Source: Photobacterium sp. TY1-4 (GTDB lineage Bacteria; Pseudomonadota; Gammaproteobacteria; Enterobacterales; Vibrionaceae). From it: a stretch of DNA of 64,000 nt. This document shows, one piece after another, positions 34,830 through 44,265 of this stretch. Every line of letters begins with the position of its first letter. Position 1 is the stretch's first letter. The position numbers and the translations under genes were made by a program. Where the stretch lies: the NCBI RefSeq assembly GCF_025398175.1, contig NZ_CP099735.1, positions 1,116,001 to 1,180,000 of the forward strand. Reading direction: 5' to 3'. The notes beneath the pieces were generated by a model. The model was not told where the DNA came from, made no database searches, and was given only the letters and a program-made list of their open reading frames with translations.

Positions 34830-35192
34830 TTAACGTCCTTCTATCGCTTTTGCTAATCCGCTGAATTTCATATTCAGAAAGGTCAGACTGGTCTGGAAAC
34901 TCATGTTGTTCTCGGCGAATTTGGCTTGCTCGACGCCCAATTCAACCGTGTTACCGTCTTGCGTGTTCTGGTACGGCACGGTGTACTGCGATGACATCTG
35001 AAGCTGAGGTACCGGCTTGTCAACCTTGTTTCCGCCGCTATTTTTCATTACGGTTTTAAAGCTCAGGTCTTTTGCGAGATACCCAGGTGTGTCAACATTC
35101 GCCAGGTTACTGGCCAGCACCTTGGTGCGTTGCACTCTGAAGTTCAGCGCATCGGGGTGAACGCCTAACGCATTTTCAAAACTGATCGCCAT
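34830..35192 (-). CDS. flgB: Proximal rod protein FlgB
   Basis: This encodes a 120-residue axial protein. The start at 35192 (MAISFENALGVHPDALNFRV) follows AAGGACC. A longer frame to 35231 would run through the promoter and is rejected. LASNLANVDTPGYLAKDLSF is the family signature. It is the first gene of the flgBCDEFGHIJKL operon. Confidence 0.93.
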   Translation of the reverse strand: MAISFENALGVHPDALNFRVQRTKVLASNLANVDTPGYLAKDLSFKTVMKNSGGNKVDKPVPQLQMSSQYTVPYQNTQDGNTVELGVEQAKFAENNMSFQTSLTFLNMKFSGLAKAIEGR

Positions 35193-35230
35193 AATAAGGT
35201 CCTTAGGTCTGGCTATTACCCGTGTCGTCA

Positions 35231-35246
35231 TCCAAAATACGTGCCA
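35231..35246 (-). promoter_or_regulatory. Sigma-54-like promoter of the flgB operon
   Basis: Read on the - strand, the site is TGGCACGTATTTTGGA. This matches TGGCACG-N4-TTGC except for G instead of C in the -12 element. It lies 39 bases upstream of the flgB ATG. Sigma-54 control of lateral flg genes is established in Vibrio, and the fliD operon here has a similar site. Confidence 0.6.
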
Positions 35247-35268
35247 TAAATTAATTTTATATTTTTCA

Positions 35269-36075
35269 ATGAATTATAGTTACAAACGGAAACAGCACTT
35301 CCGCCCGGCGGAAGAAAAACGGAAACACGGGAAGCAAGCACGCGTCGGCTTTCACCTGGGCCTGATCCTCGGCCTGACCGGGCTGTGGGCAACGCCGGGA
35401 ACCAGTGCGTCGGAAGACACCCACGTCGACCCGACGGTTTTGCATGCGCAACTGCAGAGCGAAATCACCCGCGAACTGTCCGTTGCTGCCGAACGCTATC
35501 AGTGGCAAGACTACCGGGCGGAAATCGACATCACGCTGCCGACTTCCGTGAAGCACCTGCCGGCTTGCGCAACGCCGATCGTAATTGCCGTCGCCGATCA
35601 ACAAAGCCAGCCGATTGGCAATCTCAAGCGGAAAGTCAGTTGCCAGAGCGGTCCGCAAACCTGGGATCTCAACACCACAATCAGTGTGGCACTGACACTT
35701 CCGGTGCTCGTGGCGAAATCCACCATCAACCGGGACACCAAAATTGACGTGACAATGCTGTCGCATCAAACCCTGACCTTCCGGCACGACAAGGCGTTTG
35801 CAACACAGCCACAGCAAGTGATTGGCCGGCTCGCCACCCGGCGGATCCGGACCGGACAGGTGATCAGCCCGACCTATCTTGAACGCCAGTGGCTGGTCGA
35901 AAAGGGGGAGGAAGTGCTGATCATCGCCAGCAAACACGGTATGCAGGCAACCACCAAAGGGATTGCCCGGGAAAACGGTGCCCAGGGAGAGCAAATCAGT
36001 GTCCAAAATCAACGCTCGGCCAAAGTCATCCGCGCCATCGTCAGCGACCGGGGCAAGGTCCGAACTATTTTTTAA
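35269..36075 (+). CDS. flgA: P-ring assembly chaperone FlgA
   Basis: This encodes a 268-residue periplasmic protein that helps the P ring assemble. A long basic N-terminus (about 1-26) precedes the signal helix (about 27-48, FHLGLILGLTGLWATPGTSA). The C-terminal SAF-type domain carries VAKSTINRDTKIDVTMLSHQ and VIGRLATRRIRTGQVISPTY, and the end has RNQRS-like QNQRSAKVIRAIVSD. It is divergent from flgB and precedes flgM and flgN. Confidence 0.92.
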   Translation: MNYSYKRKQHFRPAEEKRKHGKQARVGFHLGLILGLTGLWATPGTSASEDTHVDPTVLHAQLQSEITRELSVAAERYQWQDYRAEIDITLPTSVKHLPACATPIVIAVADQQSQPIGNLKRKVSCQSGPQTWDLNTTISVALTLPVLVAKSTINRDTKIDVTMLSHQTLTFRHDKAFATQPQQVIGRLATRRIRTGQVISPTYLERQWLVEKGEEVLIIASKHGMQATTKGIARENGAQGEQISVQNQRSAKVIRAIVSDRGKVRTIF

Positions 36076-36150
36076 TTTTGATTTAACAACGGCGGCGAAC
36101 CCGTCGTTCCTATTAAGTATCAATCATCACTTTCACACATCGGAGCCAGC

Positions 36151-36432
36151 ATGAAGATCGATAAAATGTCGGGCACGCACATTCCGCACACCCCAGTCAG
36201 CACTCGGGACACCAAGCCGGAGACGGCAGAGCCGGTCCGTCAATCGCAATCACCGACTGTCTCCGTCAATACCCGGATGATTGACCAGGCGCAATCTGAA
36301 CTCGGCACGCTTCCGGATGTTGATCTGGCCAAAGTTGAATCGGTGAAGCAGGCACTGGCCCGCGGCGAACTGAATTTAGACATTCGCGCCCTGGCCGGGG
36401 CCGTGATGCGTTTTCACACCGGACACGAATAA
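36151..36432 (+). CDS. flgM: Anti-sigma-28 factor FlgM
   Basis: This encodes a 93-residue, mostly unstructured protein that binds the sigma-28 factor until the hook is complete. It is then exported. The N-terminal half is Ser/Thr/Pro-rich. The C-terminal helices (about 58-93, VDLAKVESVKQALARGELNL and DIRALAGAVMRFH) are the sigma-binding part. Its length is usual for FlgM. It is followed 50 bases later by flgN, the usual order. Confidence 0.9.
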   Translation: MKIDKMSGTHIPHTPVSTRDTKPETAEPVRQSQSPTVSVNTRMIDQAQSELGTLPDVDLAKVESVKQALARGELNLDIRALAGAVMRFHTGHE

Positions 36433-36482
36433 CAACCGATACCCGCCATCACCAGAGACACGTTTTCAAAGAGGCATTCCAG

Positions 36483-36983
36483 GTGACGCAGTTCAGTAAC
36501 CACACCACTGAGCAGGCGCGCGCAGGACTCGCGCAGCCAGGGCAGAAACAGCCCAACAAGCAACAGGCATTACTGCTGCTGATGAAAGGGATCCAAAGTG
36601 ATTTGGCGCATTATCGCCAGCTCCATCAACTGATGTATGAGCAGCAGCGCAGCTACCTGCACTTTGATGGTGAGCAGTTGTTGCAACTCACCCGGCAACA
36701 GCAACCCCTGATTGACCGTTTACAGCGCAGCGCGGCCGAGCGTCACGTCCTGCTGGGCCAACTCGGCGTACCGCAGAATCAGACCGGGATGCAGGCACTC
36801 CTGAATGCCTTGCCGGACAAGATCAAGCGACCGATGCAAACCTATTGGCAGCAACTGGCAAACCAGGTGCAGGCCTGCCAGAAACTGAACCACAGCAATG
36901 GCCGACTGTCAGCATCCTTCCGGGAACTCCTGAAAGATGTCGGTCAGGGTCAAAGTTACGAAACCGACCGGCTGATGAGCTGA
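36483..36983 (+). CDS. flgN: Flagellar export chaperone FlgN
   Basis: This encodes a 166-residue, helix-rich cytoplasmic chaperone for FlgK and FlgL. The GTG start at 36483 is used here because AGAGG lies about 10 bases upstream and no ATG comes before residue 35. The Gln-rich helix ALLLLMKGIQSDLAHYRQLH and the C-terminal NHSNGRLSASFRELLKDVGQ fit the FlgN family. The N-terminal 25 residues are poorly conserved. Confidence 0.82.
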   Translation: MTQFSNHTTEQARAGLAQPGQKQPNKQQALLLLMKGIQSDLAHYRQLHQLMYEQQRSYLHFDGEQLLQLTRQQQPLIDRLQRSAAERHVLLGQLGVPQNQTGMQALLNALPDKIKRPMQTYWQQLANQVQACQKLNHSNGRLSASFRELLKDVGQGQSYETDRLMS

Positions 36984-36985
36984 CC

Positions 36986-37804
36986 ATGCTTCACGCGATA
37001 ACATCTATCCCCCAACACCTGCCGGATGCCGCGCCCGGACAGCGGTGGCTCCGGGCGCCGTCCAAGCTCGCTCGCATCCTGATGCTGGCAGGGAGCATCA
37101 GCCTGGGGCTGTTACAACCGAGTGCAGGTTATGCGGCGATGGCTACGGCTACGGCCGAACAGCTCTCTATCTTGCAGATTGAAGATCACTATCAAGCGCT
37201 GTATCCGCACAAGCAGCTCATTGAACAGCAATACCAACACTACCCGCGCCAGGTCGCGCAGATCTTTCGCCTGCTCAAGCAACACCATTTACCGTCTGAG
37301 CTGGCGCTGATCCCGATGATGGAATCCTCATTCAACCCGCAGGCGGTCTCGCCTGCCGGTGCCGGCGGCTTATGGCAGCTGATGCCCGCCACCGCCCAGC
37401 GCTTCGGCCTGACGGTGAACGATCAGGCCGACGAGCGTTTTGATCTGGACCGAAGCACCGAAGCGGCCGTGCGTTATCTGGCGTTTCTTGATCAGAAGTT
37501 CGACCAGAACCTCCCCCTAATCCTGGCCGCGTACAATGCCGGAGAAGGCCGGGTTCAGCGTACCCTTGCCCAGCAACCGGACACCCCGTTCTCTGCGTTA
37601 GAACTGCCGCAGGAAACCCTGTCCTATGTGCATAAATTCTATGCGTTGAAGGATTTGCTCAGCCTGACGTCGCTTGCCGAGCACTCCCCGGCGGCTGAAT
37701 CCATTCGCCCGCTAAACACGCGCCAGAAACAACAGCTGGCAGCCCTGTTCGCCCGACGGGAGATCATCGATATGTCCCCCATTGCCCCTTTGGTCGCGCT
37801 GTAA
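36986..37804 (+). CDS. Flagellum-associated lytic transglycosylase (SLT domain)
   Basis: This encodes a 272-residue exported enzyme that cleaves peptidoglycan glycan strands. A hydrophobic signal or anchor (about 29-50) is followed by the SLT domain (about 95-215). The catalytic Glu113 lies in LIPMMESSFNPQAVSPAGAG, followed by GLWQLMPATAQRFGL and LAAYNAGEGRVQR. The start codon lies two bases after flgN, so the genes are coupled. The local FlgJ lacks a hydrolase domain, so this enzyme is the natural candidate to open the wall for the lateral rod. That role is inferred from context. Confidence 0.88.
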   Translation: MLHAITSIPQHLPDAAPGQRWLRAPSKLARILMLAGSISLGLLQPSAGYAAMATATAEQLSILQIEDHYQALYPHKQLIEQQYQHYPRQVAQIFRLLKQHHLPSELALIPMMESSFNPQAVSPAGAGGLWQLMPATAQRFGLTVNDQADERFDLDRSTEAAVRYLAFLDQKFDQNLPLILAAYNAGEGRVQRTLAQQPDTPFSALELPQETLSYVHKFYALKDLLSLTSLAEHSPAAESIRPLNTRQKQQLAALFARREIIDMSPIAPLVAL

Positions 37805-37806
37805 AC

Positions 37807-39069
37807 TCAGCGCGACACTTTGATCAGCGGCACGCTCATGATCAGCAGTACCGCAGTCCACAGCAACACCGGATAATTCAGCGCACCCGGATCTGGCACT
37901 GAGCCTGTGACCGAGTCTGATATCGAGTCTGTTACCGAGAGTAAGGCGGCTCCAGCTATCCCGGCCGCGCCACTCCCCAAATGCTGCAATGCATTCTGAA
38001 AGCCGATAAACCGGGCCCGCAACGCGTCACTCAGCGCGCAAGTCACTTCTGCAACGACCACGGTGGTGCGAGTCGCACTGAGGATCATAAAGCCGATCAG
38101 GCCAAGCAATGCCAACTGAGGCAGCTGGGTATGAAAACCGGCCAGCACCGCCAGCACCATGCCCGCGGAAAGCCCGGCAATCAGCTGTTGTTTCCGGACC
38201 CGGTGATGCCACCGGCCATATGCCTGAAAAGCCAGAAAACATCCGGCGCCCCCGATGATATACGCCCAGCTCAGCGAGGTGGTCGGCACCTGTAACCCGG
38301 CAACCAGATAGACCGGATACTGAGTGACAATCAAAAAGGTACTGAACACCGCCAGAAACACCGCCAGCAGCGGCCGGGCCAGTCCCCAAACCGAAGGCGG
38401 CTCCGACGCAACTTCCGGCCCTGCCCCTTGGGTCGCCTGCGCGCCAGCGACCTGTTCAGTCATTTGCTCTGTTGCGAGTTCCGAGCTGGATTCCGGTTTC
38501 AGCGGACGCAACATCGCCAGGACGCTGGTCAGCAGAGTGCCGCCCCCCAGCCAGATAAATACCCGCTGCCAACCGGCATCACCACTGAGCTGAAGCAAGG
38601 CGGGCACTCCCAACGTCAGGGCCAGGGGGAACATCCCCATCACCAACGCCACCGCTTGTTTACGTTGCTCCGGCGGCAGTAAAGCCATCAGCAAGTTCAG
38701 ATTCAGCGCCATCACCACGCCGGCGCAACCACCTGCCAGGCCCCTCATTCCCAACAAGGCCGCAAAGCCGGGGGCATACGCAAAACCGACCGTAACGACG
38801 CCCAATCCCACCAGGGCCAGACACAGGACACGTTGCATGCCGCCGGGCGTCGCGGCTGGTCTGAACATCACACTGGCCAGCGCCGCGGCCAACGCGTAAC
38901 TGCTGTTGAGATAACCGGCCTGTGCCGGAGACACCCCCATCGACAGCACCACCTCGGCGCTGAGCGGGATCACCACCAGGGCGTCCAGCGCCACGAAAAA
39001 TTGGATCAGGCACAGCAAGCCGAGTACAGTCCGGGTGCGACGGCGCACCTGTTCAACAATGACATCCAT
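37807..39069 (-). CDS. MFS transporter
   Basis: This encodes a 420-residue inner-membrane protein with about 12 hydrophobic helices, a charged loop in the middle (about 190-230) and an early PLSAEVVLSMGVSPAQAGYL motif typical of drug/sugar MFS exporters. The ATG at 39069 follows AAGGAG. A longer frame to 39117 has no better site. Near the C-terminus a 12-bp in-frame repeat (37901-37936) encodes a short Ser/Asp/Val/Thr stretch inside a loop. The divergent LysR gene (39183) probably controls it. Confidence 0.88.
   Translation of the reverse strand: MDVIVEQVRRRTRTVLGLLCLIQFFVALDALVVIPLSAEVVLSMGVSPAQAGYLNSSYALAAALASVMFRPAATPGGMQRVLCLALVGLGVVTVGFAYAPGFAALLGMRGLAGGCAGVVMALNLNLLMALLPPEQRKQAVALVMGMFPLALTLGVPALLQLSGDAGWQRVFIWLGGGTLLTSVLAMLRPLKPESSSELATEQMTEQVAGAQATQGAGPEVASEPPSVWGLARPLLAVFLAVFSTFLIVTQYPVYLVAGLQVPTTSLSWAYIIGGAGCFLAFQAYGRWHHRVRKQQLIAGLSAGMVLAVLAGFHTQLPQLALLGLIGFMILSATRTTVVVAEVTCALSDALRARFIGFQNALQHLGSGAAGIAGAALLSVTDSISDSVTGSVPDPGALNYPVLLWTAVLLIMSVPLIKVSR
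37901..37936. repeat. 12-bp in-frame repeat in the MFS gene, three copies
   Basis: GAGCCTGTGACC, GAGTCTGATATC and GAGTCTGTTACC are adjacent. On the coding strand they give a four-residue repeat of the type S-V-T-D. Copy changes would keep the frame. Confidence 0.75.
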
Positions 39070-39182
39070 TTTAATTCTCCTTCTGAACAACAGCGGCCAC
39101 CTTAATACCTGATACATCTGGGATAAACATGCTAAATTGGGAAGGATAATTTCACAAATAGGGATAGTAATGAGGAAAAGTC

Positions 39183-40100
39183 ATGATGAGTGAGCTGGAT
39201 CCCCGCTGGCTACGGAGCTTTCACCGCGTCGCGGAGTGCCGGAGCTTCAAGGCGGCGGCCGAACAACTGGAGATCCCAACCTCCAACCTCAGCCGGTATA
39301 TCGCCAGCCTGGAAAAGCACCTCGATACCCGGCTGATTGAACGGACAACCCGGCACATGCAGCTCACCCGGGCCGGTGAGCAGCTCTATACCCGAACCTT
39401 GCCCCTGCTGGCAGCGCTCGATGCCGCCCTGGAGGATGTTCGCCAGGAAACCCGGCAGATCAGCGGTACGCTGCGGATCCTGCTGCCGGACAGCCCGCAG
39501 TTTGCCACCCTGCTGACTAATTTTGCCCGCCGCCATCCGGGACTGACGATCCACTGTGATACCAGCCTGAGCGGGCGCGATCTCATGCAGGATTTGGTCA
39601 CGGACGGCTTCGACCTGGTGCTGACCTTCAATCGGGGCCAACTGGCCGACAGTGGTTGGGTAGCCCGCAAAATCGCTGGCTGGCCGAGTCTCGTGGTCGG
39701 TTCGCCCGAACTGGTCCAAACCTACGGTAAACCGGAGACCCTCCAGGCGCTGGCGGAATGTCCCTGCATTACCACCCTCACCGCGCTGAACGGCTCCCCT
39801 TGGCAGTTTGACACCGGCGGGCCAACACCGACCGTGCTCAAAGTAAACAGCCGGTTTAAGGTCAACAGTGGCCCAATGGCCACCGCCGCAGCCCTCGCCG
39901 GACTTGGTTTTGCCCTGTTACCGGCAGATGCCTGCCAGCAGGCCATTGACGAGGGCCGATTGATCCCTCTGGCCCTGGAAGCGCCGCCGGTTGAACTGGC
40001 GCTCTATGCCTTTTACGCCGGACGCGCCCACTTGCCGAGAAAGGTCACCCTGTTTCTGGACGAGCTGCGCGCACACTTTCCCGTCGACAATCTCAGCTGA
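39183..40100 (+). CDS. LysR-family transcriptional regulator
   Basis: This encodes a 305-residue regulator of the CrgA-like subgroup. The HTH spans about 4-62 (SFKAAAEQLEIPTSNLSRYI, then RTTRHMQLTRAG). The effector domain spans about 92-300. GAGGA precedes the start, and ATG at 39183 and 39186 are equivalent choices. It is divergent from the MFS transporter with 113 bases between them, the usual layout of a regulator and its target. Confidence 0.9.
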   Translation: MMSELDPRWLRSFHRVAECRSFKAAAEQLEIPTSNLSRYIASLEKHLDTRLIERTTRHMQLTRAGEQLYTRTLPLLAALDAALEDVRQETRQISGTLRILLPDSPQFATLLTNFARRHPGLTIHCDTSLSGRDLMQDLVTDGFDLVLTFNRGQLADSGWVARKIAGWPSLVVGSPELVQTYGKPETLQALAECPCITTLTALNGSPWQFDTGGPTPTVLKVNSRFKVNSGPMATAAALAGLGFALLPADACQQAIDEGRLIPLALEAPPVELALYAFYAGRAHLPRKVTLFLDELRAHFPVDNLS

Positions 40101-40114
40101 GCGTCAGCCGCCGT

Positions 40115-40164
40115 GCTTGGTCCGCCACTGAGCTTGGTCAGCCACTACGCTTGGTCAGCCAGAC
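40115..40164. repeat. 17-bp tandem repeat, three copies
   Basis: GCTTGGTCCGCCACTGA, GCTTGGTCAGCCACTAC and a partial GCTTGGTCAGCCAGAC run from the gap after the LysR gene into the last codons of the 40138 gene. The repeat therefore supplies that protein's C-terminal residues. Confidence 0.85.
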
Positions 40165-40569
40165 CGCCGCCAGGATCAGCAGGACGCCCAGCAGCTGAAT
40201 GGCATTAACACCGCGGCTCATCGCATCCAATGCGACTCCGGTCAGCAGCTGGCCGCCAATTACCAGCAATGCGGTGAGCGACGCGCCCAGCCGGGGCAAT
40301 ACATAGCTGTTCAGGGTCACGAACAGCGCGCCGATGATGCCGCCGGTCCAGGCCAGGAGCGGCGCATCAAGCGTGGCCGCAATAGACGCACTCGACCCGG
40401 ATGTCGCAGCCATCAGCCAGACCACCAGACAGAGAAAACCAAAGCCGACCAAGTGATTCCACAGGGAGGCATTCAGCGCACCGGTTTCCTGGCCCAGGCG
40501 GCCGTTGATGATTCGACAAATGCTGATACAACCACCATTGATCAGGGCCAGCAAAATGGAAGTGATCAT
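40138..40569 (-). CDS. YdcZ-type DMT transporter, half-size subunit
   Basis: This encodes a 143-residue membrane protein with about five hydrophobic helices, of the DUF606/YdcZ family. GGCISICRIINGRLGQETGA and FVTLNSYVLPRLGASLTALLVIGG are family-like. Its start overlaps the stop of the preceding, paralogous half-size gene by four bases. The two products probably pair. The last residues (LTKRSG) are encoded within a 17-bp tandem repeat. Confidence 0.85.
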   Translation of the reverse strand: MITSILLALINGGCISICRIINGRLGQETGALNASLWNHLVGFGFLCLVVWLMAATSGSSASIAATLDAPLLAWTGGIIGALFVTLNSYVLPRLGASLTALLVIGGQLLTGVALDAMSRGVNAIQLLGVLLILAAVWLTKRSG

Positions 40570-41186
40570 TGCGCGTTTCCTCCAAATAAAATCAGCATGC
40601 CGCCAAGGGCTATCAAGGCCAGCACTGTCGCATCCTGGCGTTTGATCGCCCGCTTAGGCAGGCCAAACCAGCCGAAGGCATCACTGAGCAGCCCGAACAG
40701 CACTTGCCCGGCCATGATCAGTGCAATGGTGCCGGACAGTCCCAGTGGACTGTTCACGGTAACTGCGGCCAGGATCACCGTCATTGCCCCGGGGATCCCC
40801 CCCAAGTAGGCCCAGAACGGCACACCGGCCACAATGGGTAAACCCAGCTTGGTCCGATGCCATAGATTTGCCGTGACCACCAAAATCAAACTGGTGATCG
40901 CCCCCACGCCATGGGCCAGCCAGGACGCCAACAACGGCGAGCTAAACGTCGCGAGATAGCTGTTAATCGCAATCATACTGGCCAGGGTGATCCCGCCGCT
41001 TAGCGCCAATACCACGTTCTTCGGTCCGAGACGCGATGCATGTGAGTGCTCTGCATTTGGATACTGTACATTTGGCCGCTGTGCATTTAGATCTGGCACG
41101 CCGGAATGGTTCGGGACCGGGTTCTTGGCCCCGAAAGGCTTGGCCTCGGGATGCCTGGCGTCTAAAGATACCGAATGTGATTTCAT
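40566..41186 (-). CDS. YdcZ-type DMT transporter subunit with repeat-bearing N-terminus
   Basis: This encodes a 206-residue membrane protein. The C-terminal 150 residues form five hydrophobic helices (ALSGGITLASMIAINSYLAT onwards), paralogous to the next gene. The first 50 residues are an unusual soluble extension containing a five-residue repeat of the form xPNxx (NAQRPNVQYPNAE). It is encoded by the 15-bp repeat at 41049-41093. AAGGAAGG about eight bases before the ATG supports the long form. The divergent LysR gene (41301) likely controls the pair. Confidence 0.8.
   Translation of the reverse strand: MKSHSVSLDARHPEAKPFGAKNPVPNHSGVPDLNAQRPNVQYPNAEHSHASRLGPKNVVLALSGGITLASMIAINSYLATFSSPLLASWLAHGVGAITSLILVVTANLWHRTKLGLPIVAGVPFWAYLGGIPGAMTVILAAVTVNSPLGLSGTIALIMAGQVLFGLLSDAFGWFGLPKRAIKRQDATVLALIALGGMLILFGGNAQ
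41049..41093. repeat. 15-bp in-frame repeat in a transporter N-terminus, three copies
   Basis: CTCTGCATTTGGATA, CTGTACATTTGGCCG and CTGTGCATTTAGATC are adjacent. On the coding strand each gives five residues with Pro-Asn or Leu-Asn in the centre. Confidence 0.8.
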
Positions 41187-41300
41187 CAGAATTTTCCTTC
41201 CTTACTGCATGGCGGGCACTATAGTTGGTTTCTTATTTTCTGATAATCACCTATATTTGGATTTCTTTGTTCCCCTGAAGTAAACAATCAAGCATCACAT

Positions 41301-42200
41301 ATGGATAACTACACCACCATCCCGGTCTTCACGACTGTGGTCGAACTGGGCAGCTTCTCAGAGGCCGGGCGAAAACTGGGGATCAACAAGTCTGCCGTCA
41401 GTAAGCGGATCTCAGCCCTGGAAACCCACTTGGGGGTCAAACTCATTCAGCGAACCACCCGCAAGCTGCGCCTGACCGAAGCCGGCGAGCAATATTACAG
41501 TTACGTATGTCGGGCGCAGGCCCTGATCCAGGACGGGGAAGCCGCGATCAGTAGCCTGCAGGGCAGTCCCAAAGGCCACTTGAAAGTGAGTATTCCCATG
41601 GTCTTCGGCCAGCGCCACATTGCGCCGCTGCTCAGTGGGTTTTTGCAGCGCTATCCGGAGATTAAGCTGACGTTATCACTCGATGATCGGGTGGTGGATT
41701 TGTACGAAGAAGGGCTGGATATGGTGCTGCGTATCGGTGCACTGGCCGATTCGAATCTGGTGGCCCGCAAGCTCTCCCCCTGCCGAAGCGTCCTTTGTGC
41801 CTCGCCCGAGTACCTGGCACGGCACGGAATCCCGAGTAAACTGGCCGATCTCAAACAGCACAATTGCCTGTACTACTCCTATTTCCGGGCCGGCACCGAA
41901 TGGACATTCGAGGGACCGCAAGGTACCGAGCGATTCAAACCGGAAGGAAACATTCAGGTCAACAACAGCGAGGTGCTGAAACAGTTAATGCTGGAACATA
42001 TCGGGATTGGGCAGATGCCGCTGTTTCTGGTCGAGCCGGAGCTGGCCCGCGGCACCCTGGTGCCAATGCTGGAAGACTATACCCTGCCGAAGCATGGCAT
42101 CTATGCCGTCTACCCGGAGCGTGCGTTTATGCCGGCCAAACTCCGGGCCTTTATTGAGTATCTGGAAGAAAAGCTCTCGGCCAAGCAGCACATCTGGTAG
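41301..42200 (+). CDS. LysR-family transcriptional regulator
   Basis: This encodes a 299-residue regulator. The HTH spans about 3-60 (SFSEAGRKLGINKSAVSKRI, then RTTRKLRLTEAGEQYY), followed by a substrate-binding domain. It shares the CrgA-like signature with the other two LysR proteins in the window. It is divergent from the YdcZ-type transporter pair with 114 bases between, so that pair is its most probable target. Confidence 0.9.
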   Translation: MDNYTTIPVFTTVVELGSFSEAGRKLGINKSAVSKRISALETHLGVKLIQRTTRKLRLTEAGEQYYSYVCRAQALIQDGEAAISSLQGSPKGHLKVSIPMVFGQRHIAPLLSGFLQRYPEIKLTLSLDDRVVDLYEEGLDMVLRIGALADSNLVARKLSPCRSVLCASPEYLARHGIPSKLADLKQHNCLYYSYFRAGTEWTFEGPQGTERFKPEGNIQVNNSEVLKQLMLEHIGIGQMPLFLVEPELARGTLVPMLEDYTLPKHGIYAVYPERAFMPAKLRAFIEYLEEKLSAKQHIW

Positions 42201-42267
42201 GCATGGATGAAAACCCGGGTTGTTGAGCCGCCGGGTACCGGCGGCGTGCGCTCGGGATCCCGAATGA

Positions 42268-44265
42268 CTATACCGCGAACTTCTGCATGGCCTGATTCAG
42301 ATCGTCCACCTGGGCTTTAATCGTTTCAGCACGCTGACGCGCTGAGTCGCAGTGACCGGAAACATCGCTGGCCGAGCCGGACAGCTCATGCACCAGACTT
42401 GCCAGCGACGCGGCCACTTCCGACTGCTGCTCTGTCGCCACGGCCATATTGCGAACTTTCTCCGCCACGTCATCCATCGAGCGAATCGTCGCCTGCAACG
42501 TCTCGCCAGCGGCGACGGTGTGCTCAGTGCCGGTCCCGACCAGGGTCTGGCTGGTCTCGATCACCGACACCACCTGACGGGTCGACCCCTGAATCGCCTG
42601 AACAATGGCGTTAATCTCCGTGGTTGAATCGGTGGTGCGCTGCGCCAACAGTCGCACTTCATCAGCCACCACCGCAAACCCACGCCCCTGCTCACCGGCC
42701 CGGGCTGCTTCAATCGCCGCATTCAATGCCAGCAAATTGGTTTGCCCGGCAAGGTTTTCGATCACTTCCGTCACCCGCTCGATGCGATCGCTTTCCGCGC
42801 TGAGGTGCTCCACCATACTGCTGGCCTGGCCGATCAGGGTATTCAGCTCTGCCACCGTTTGCCGGTTTCGTGCCAACGCCTGCTCACCATCAGTGAGTAA
42901 TGACACGGCTTGTTGCAAATCCGCAGCAGCCGTTTGGGTATGCCGGGCCGTCTCATCCGCCGTGACCGACATTTCCTCGATTGCCGCAGCCATCGAACTG
43001 ACTTTCTCCGCCTGTTTCACCGCCTCGCCGGCCGTACCGCTGTTATTCACCAGCAGTTGATCCATGCTGAGGTCAACCCCGGCCGCTTTCTCGCTCACCC
43101 CGGTCACCAGGGACGACAGGGAAGCTGTCATTCGGTTCACCGCAGTTACCAAGGCCGCAATTTCATCGCGGCCTTCTTCGGCCAGCGGCTGTCCGGAAAA
43201 ATCACCGTGAGAGATTTCATCGGCCCGTTTGACCACCCGTGACAAACGGGTACCGATATGACGGCCCAGCCAGGTCGCCACGAGCAAAGCACTCGTTGCG
43301 GCCACCAGCACGACCGCGATCAAGGTCATGGTGATTTGCGCCATGTTCTCACCGACCGCCACGCCGTCCTGTTGGGCCTGTGCTTGCCGTGCAGAGACCA
43401 CGCCATCAAGGATCTCAGCCAGCGTTGCCGCAGCCGGAGCTGTTTGTTGCGCCATCATATCGTTCGCCCGATTCCACTGCGGTGACTGACGCAACGTAAT
43501 CACTTGCTCCGCCAGCGGCAGATACAGCTGCTGCATTTCTTCAAACAGTTGCCATAACCCCTGATCACTGCTGCTTAAGCTATGTTGCTTGCGTTGGATC
43601 TCAGCCACGGCCTGTTGATGACGCGTCATCAGCTCCTGGTATTTCTCCAGCCGTGCCGCCTGGCCATCAAACAAATAATCGCGCAGCACGCCCAGCGCAT
43701 TTGAGAGTGACGTGTAGCTGTCGGCATACAACTTCATCAGCCGTTTCCGCTCACCCCCTTCGGAATTGGTCACTTCTTCATTGATCAGGCTTTGCAATTG
43801 ATCCAGGGCCACTTCCGCGATCGGTGCCGCTTCATTTTGCATCAGGGCATGCGCCGGTAAATTCTCTTCGCTGTGGCTGATGGCAACAATCGCCTGCTCG
43901 CTGGCCTTCAATGTCAGCCAAACGTCGTTGAGTTGCCGAGATTGCGCATCGCTCACCAGCGGGCTCAACGCTTCCAGTTGCTGTTCGACCTGTGTGAAAA
44001 TCCCGTTCATCTGCCGGGTTAAAGCCTGTGCTTCTTCCCCGGCACCATCGAGCAACATATAGGCACGCAGTGTCAACAGCGACGCCTGGACGGATTGCTG
44101 CAACGAACGGCTGACTTCGACCGTCGGTAAATCATCATGAAGCAAAGAGCGGGCACTCCGCTCGACCTGGCCGATTTGCTGATAGAGGATCACGGCAGCG
44201 CCGATAAACAGCGCGATGATCAACAAAAAACTCATCCTGAGTTTTCTGGCAATAGAAAATGTCAT
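42268..44265 (-). CDS. Methyl-accepting chemotaxis protein
   Basis: This encodes a 665-residue chemoreceptor. The first membrane helix (about 10-30) is followed by a long helical periplasmic sensor (about 31-310, four-helix-bundle type). A second helix spans about 312-335, then HAMP (about 336-390) and the cytoplasmic signalling hairpin. The conserved tip is [20 protein letters not shown] followed by [20 protein letters not shown]. It acts through CheW/CheA. The ligand is unknown. It stands alone between a LysR gene and a small Cys-rich gene. No chemotaxis kinase genes are nearby. Confidence 0.93.
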   Translation of the reverse strand: MTFSIARKLRMSFLLIIALFIGAAVILYQQIGQVERSARSLLHDDLPTVEVSRSLQQSVQASLLTLRAYMLLDGAGEEAQALTRQMNGIFTQVEQQLEALSPLVSDAQSRQLNDVWLTLKASEQAIVAISHSEENLPAHALMQNEAAPIAEVALDQLQSLINEEVTNSEGGERKRLMKLYADSYTSLSNALGVLRDYLFDGQAARLEKYQELMTRHQQAVAEIQRKQHSLSSSDQGLWQLFEEMQQLYLPLAEQVITLRQSPQWNRANDMMAQQTAPAAATLAEILDGVVSARQAQAQQDGVAVGENMAQITMTLIAVVLVAATSALLVATWLGRHIGTRLSRVVKRADEISHGDFSGQPLAEEGRDEIAALVTAVNRMTASLSSLVTGVSEKAAGVDLSMDQLLVNNSGTAGEAVKQAEKVSSMAAAIEEMSVTADETARHTQTAAADLQQAVSLLTDGEQALARNRQTVAELNTLIGQASSMVEHLSAESDRIERVTEVIENLAGQTNLLALNAAIEAARAGEQGRGFAVVADEVRLLAQRTTDSTTEINAIVQAIQGSTRQVVSVIETSQTLVGTGTEHTVAAGETLQATIRSMDDVAEKVRNMAVATEQQSEVAASLASLVHELSGSASDVSGHCDSARQRAETIKAQVDDLNQAMQKFAV

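Noticed and set aside
35266-36123. Long open frame antisense to flgA (285 codons)
   Set aside because: It overlaps flgA completely and shows no recognisable motif. It arises from codon bias on the other strand.
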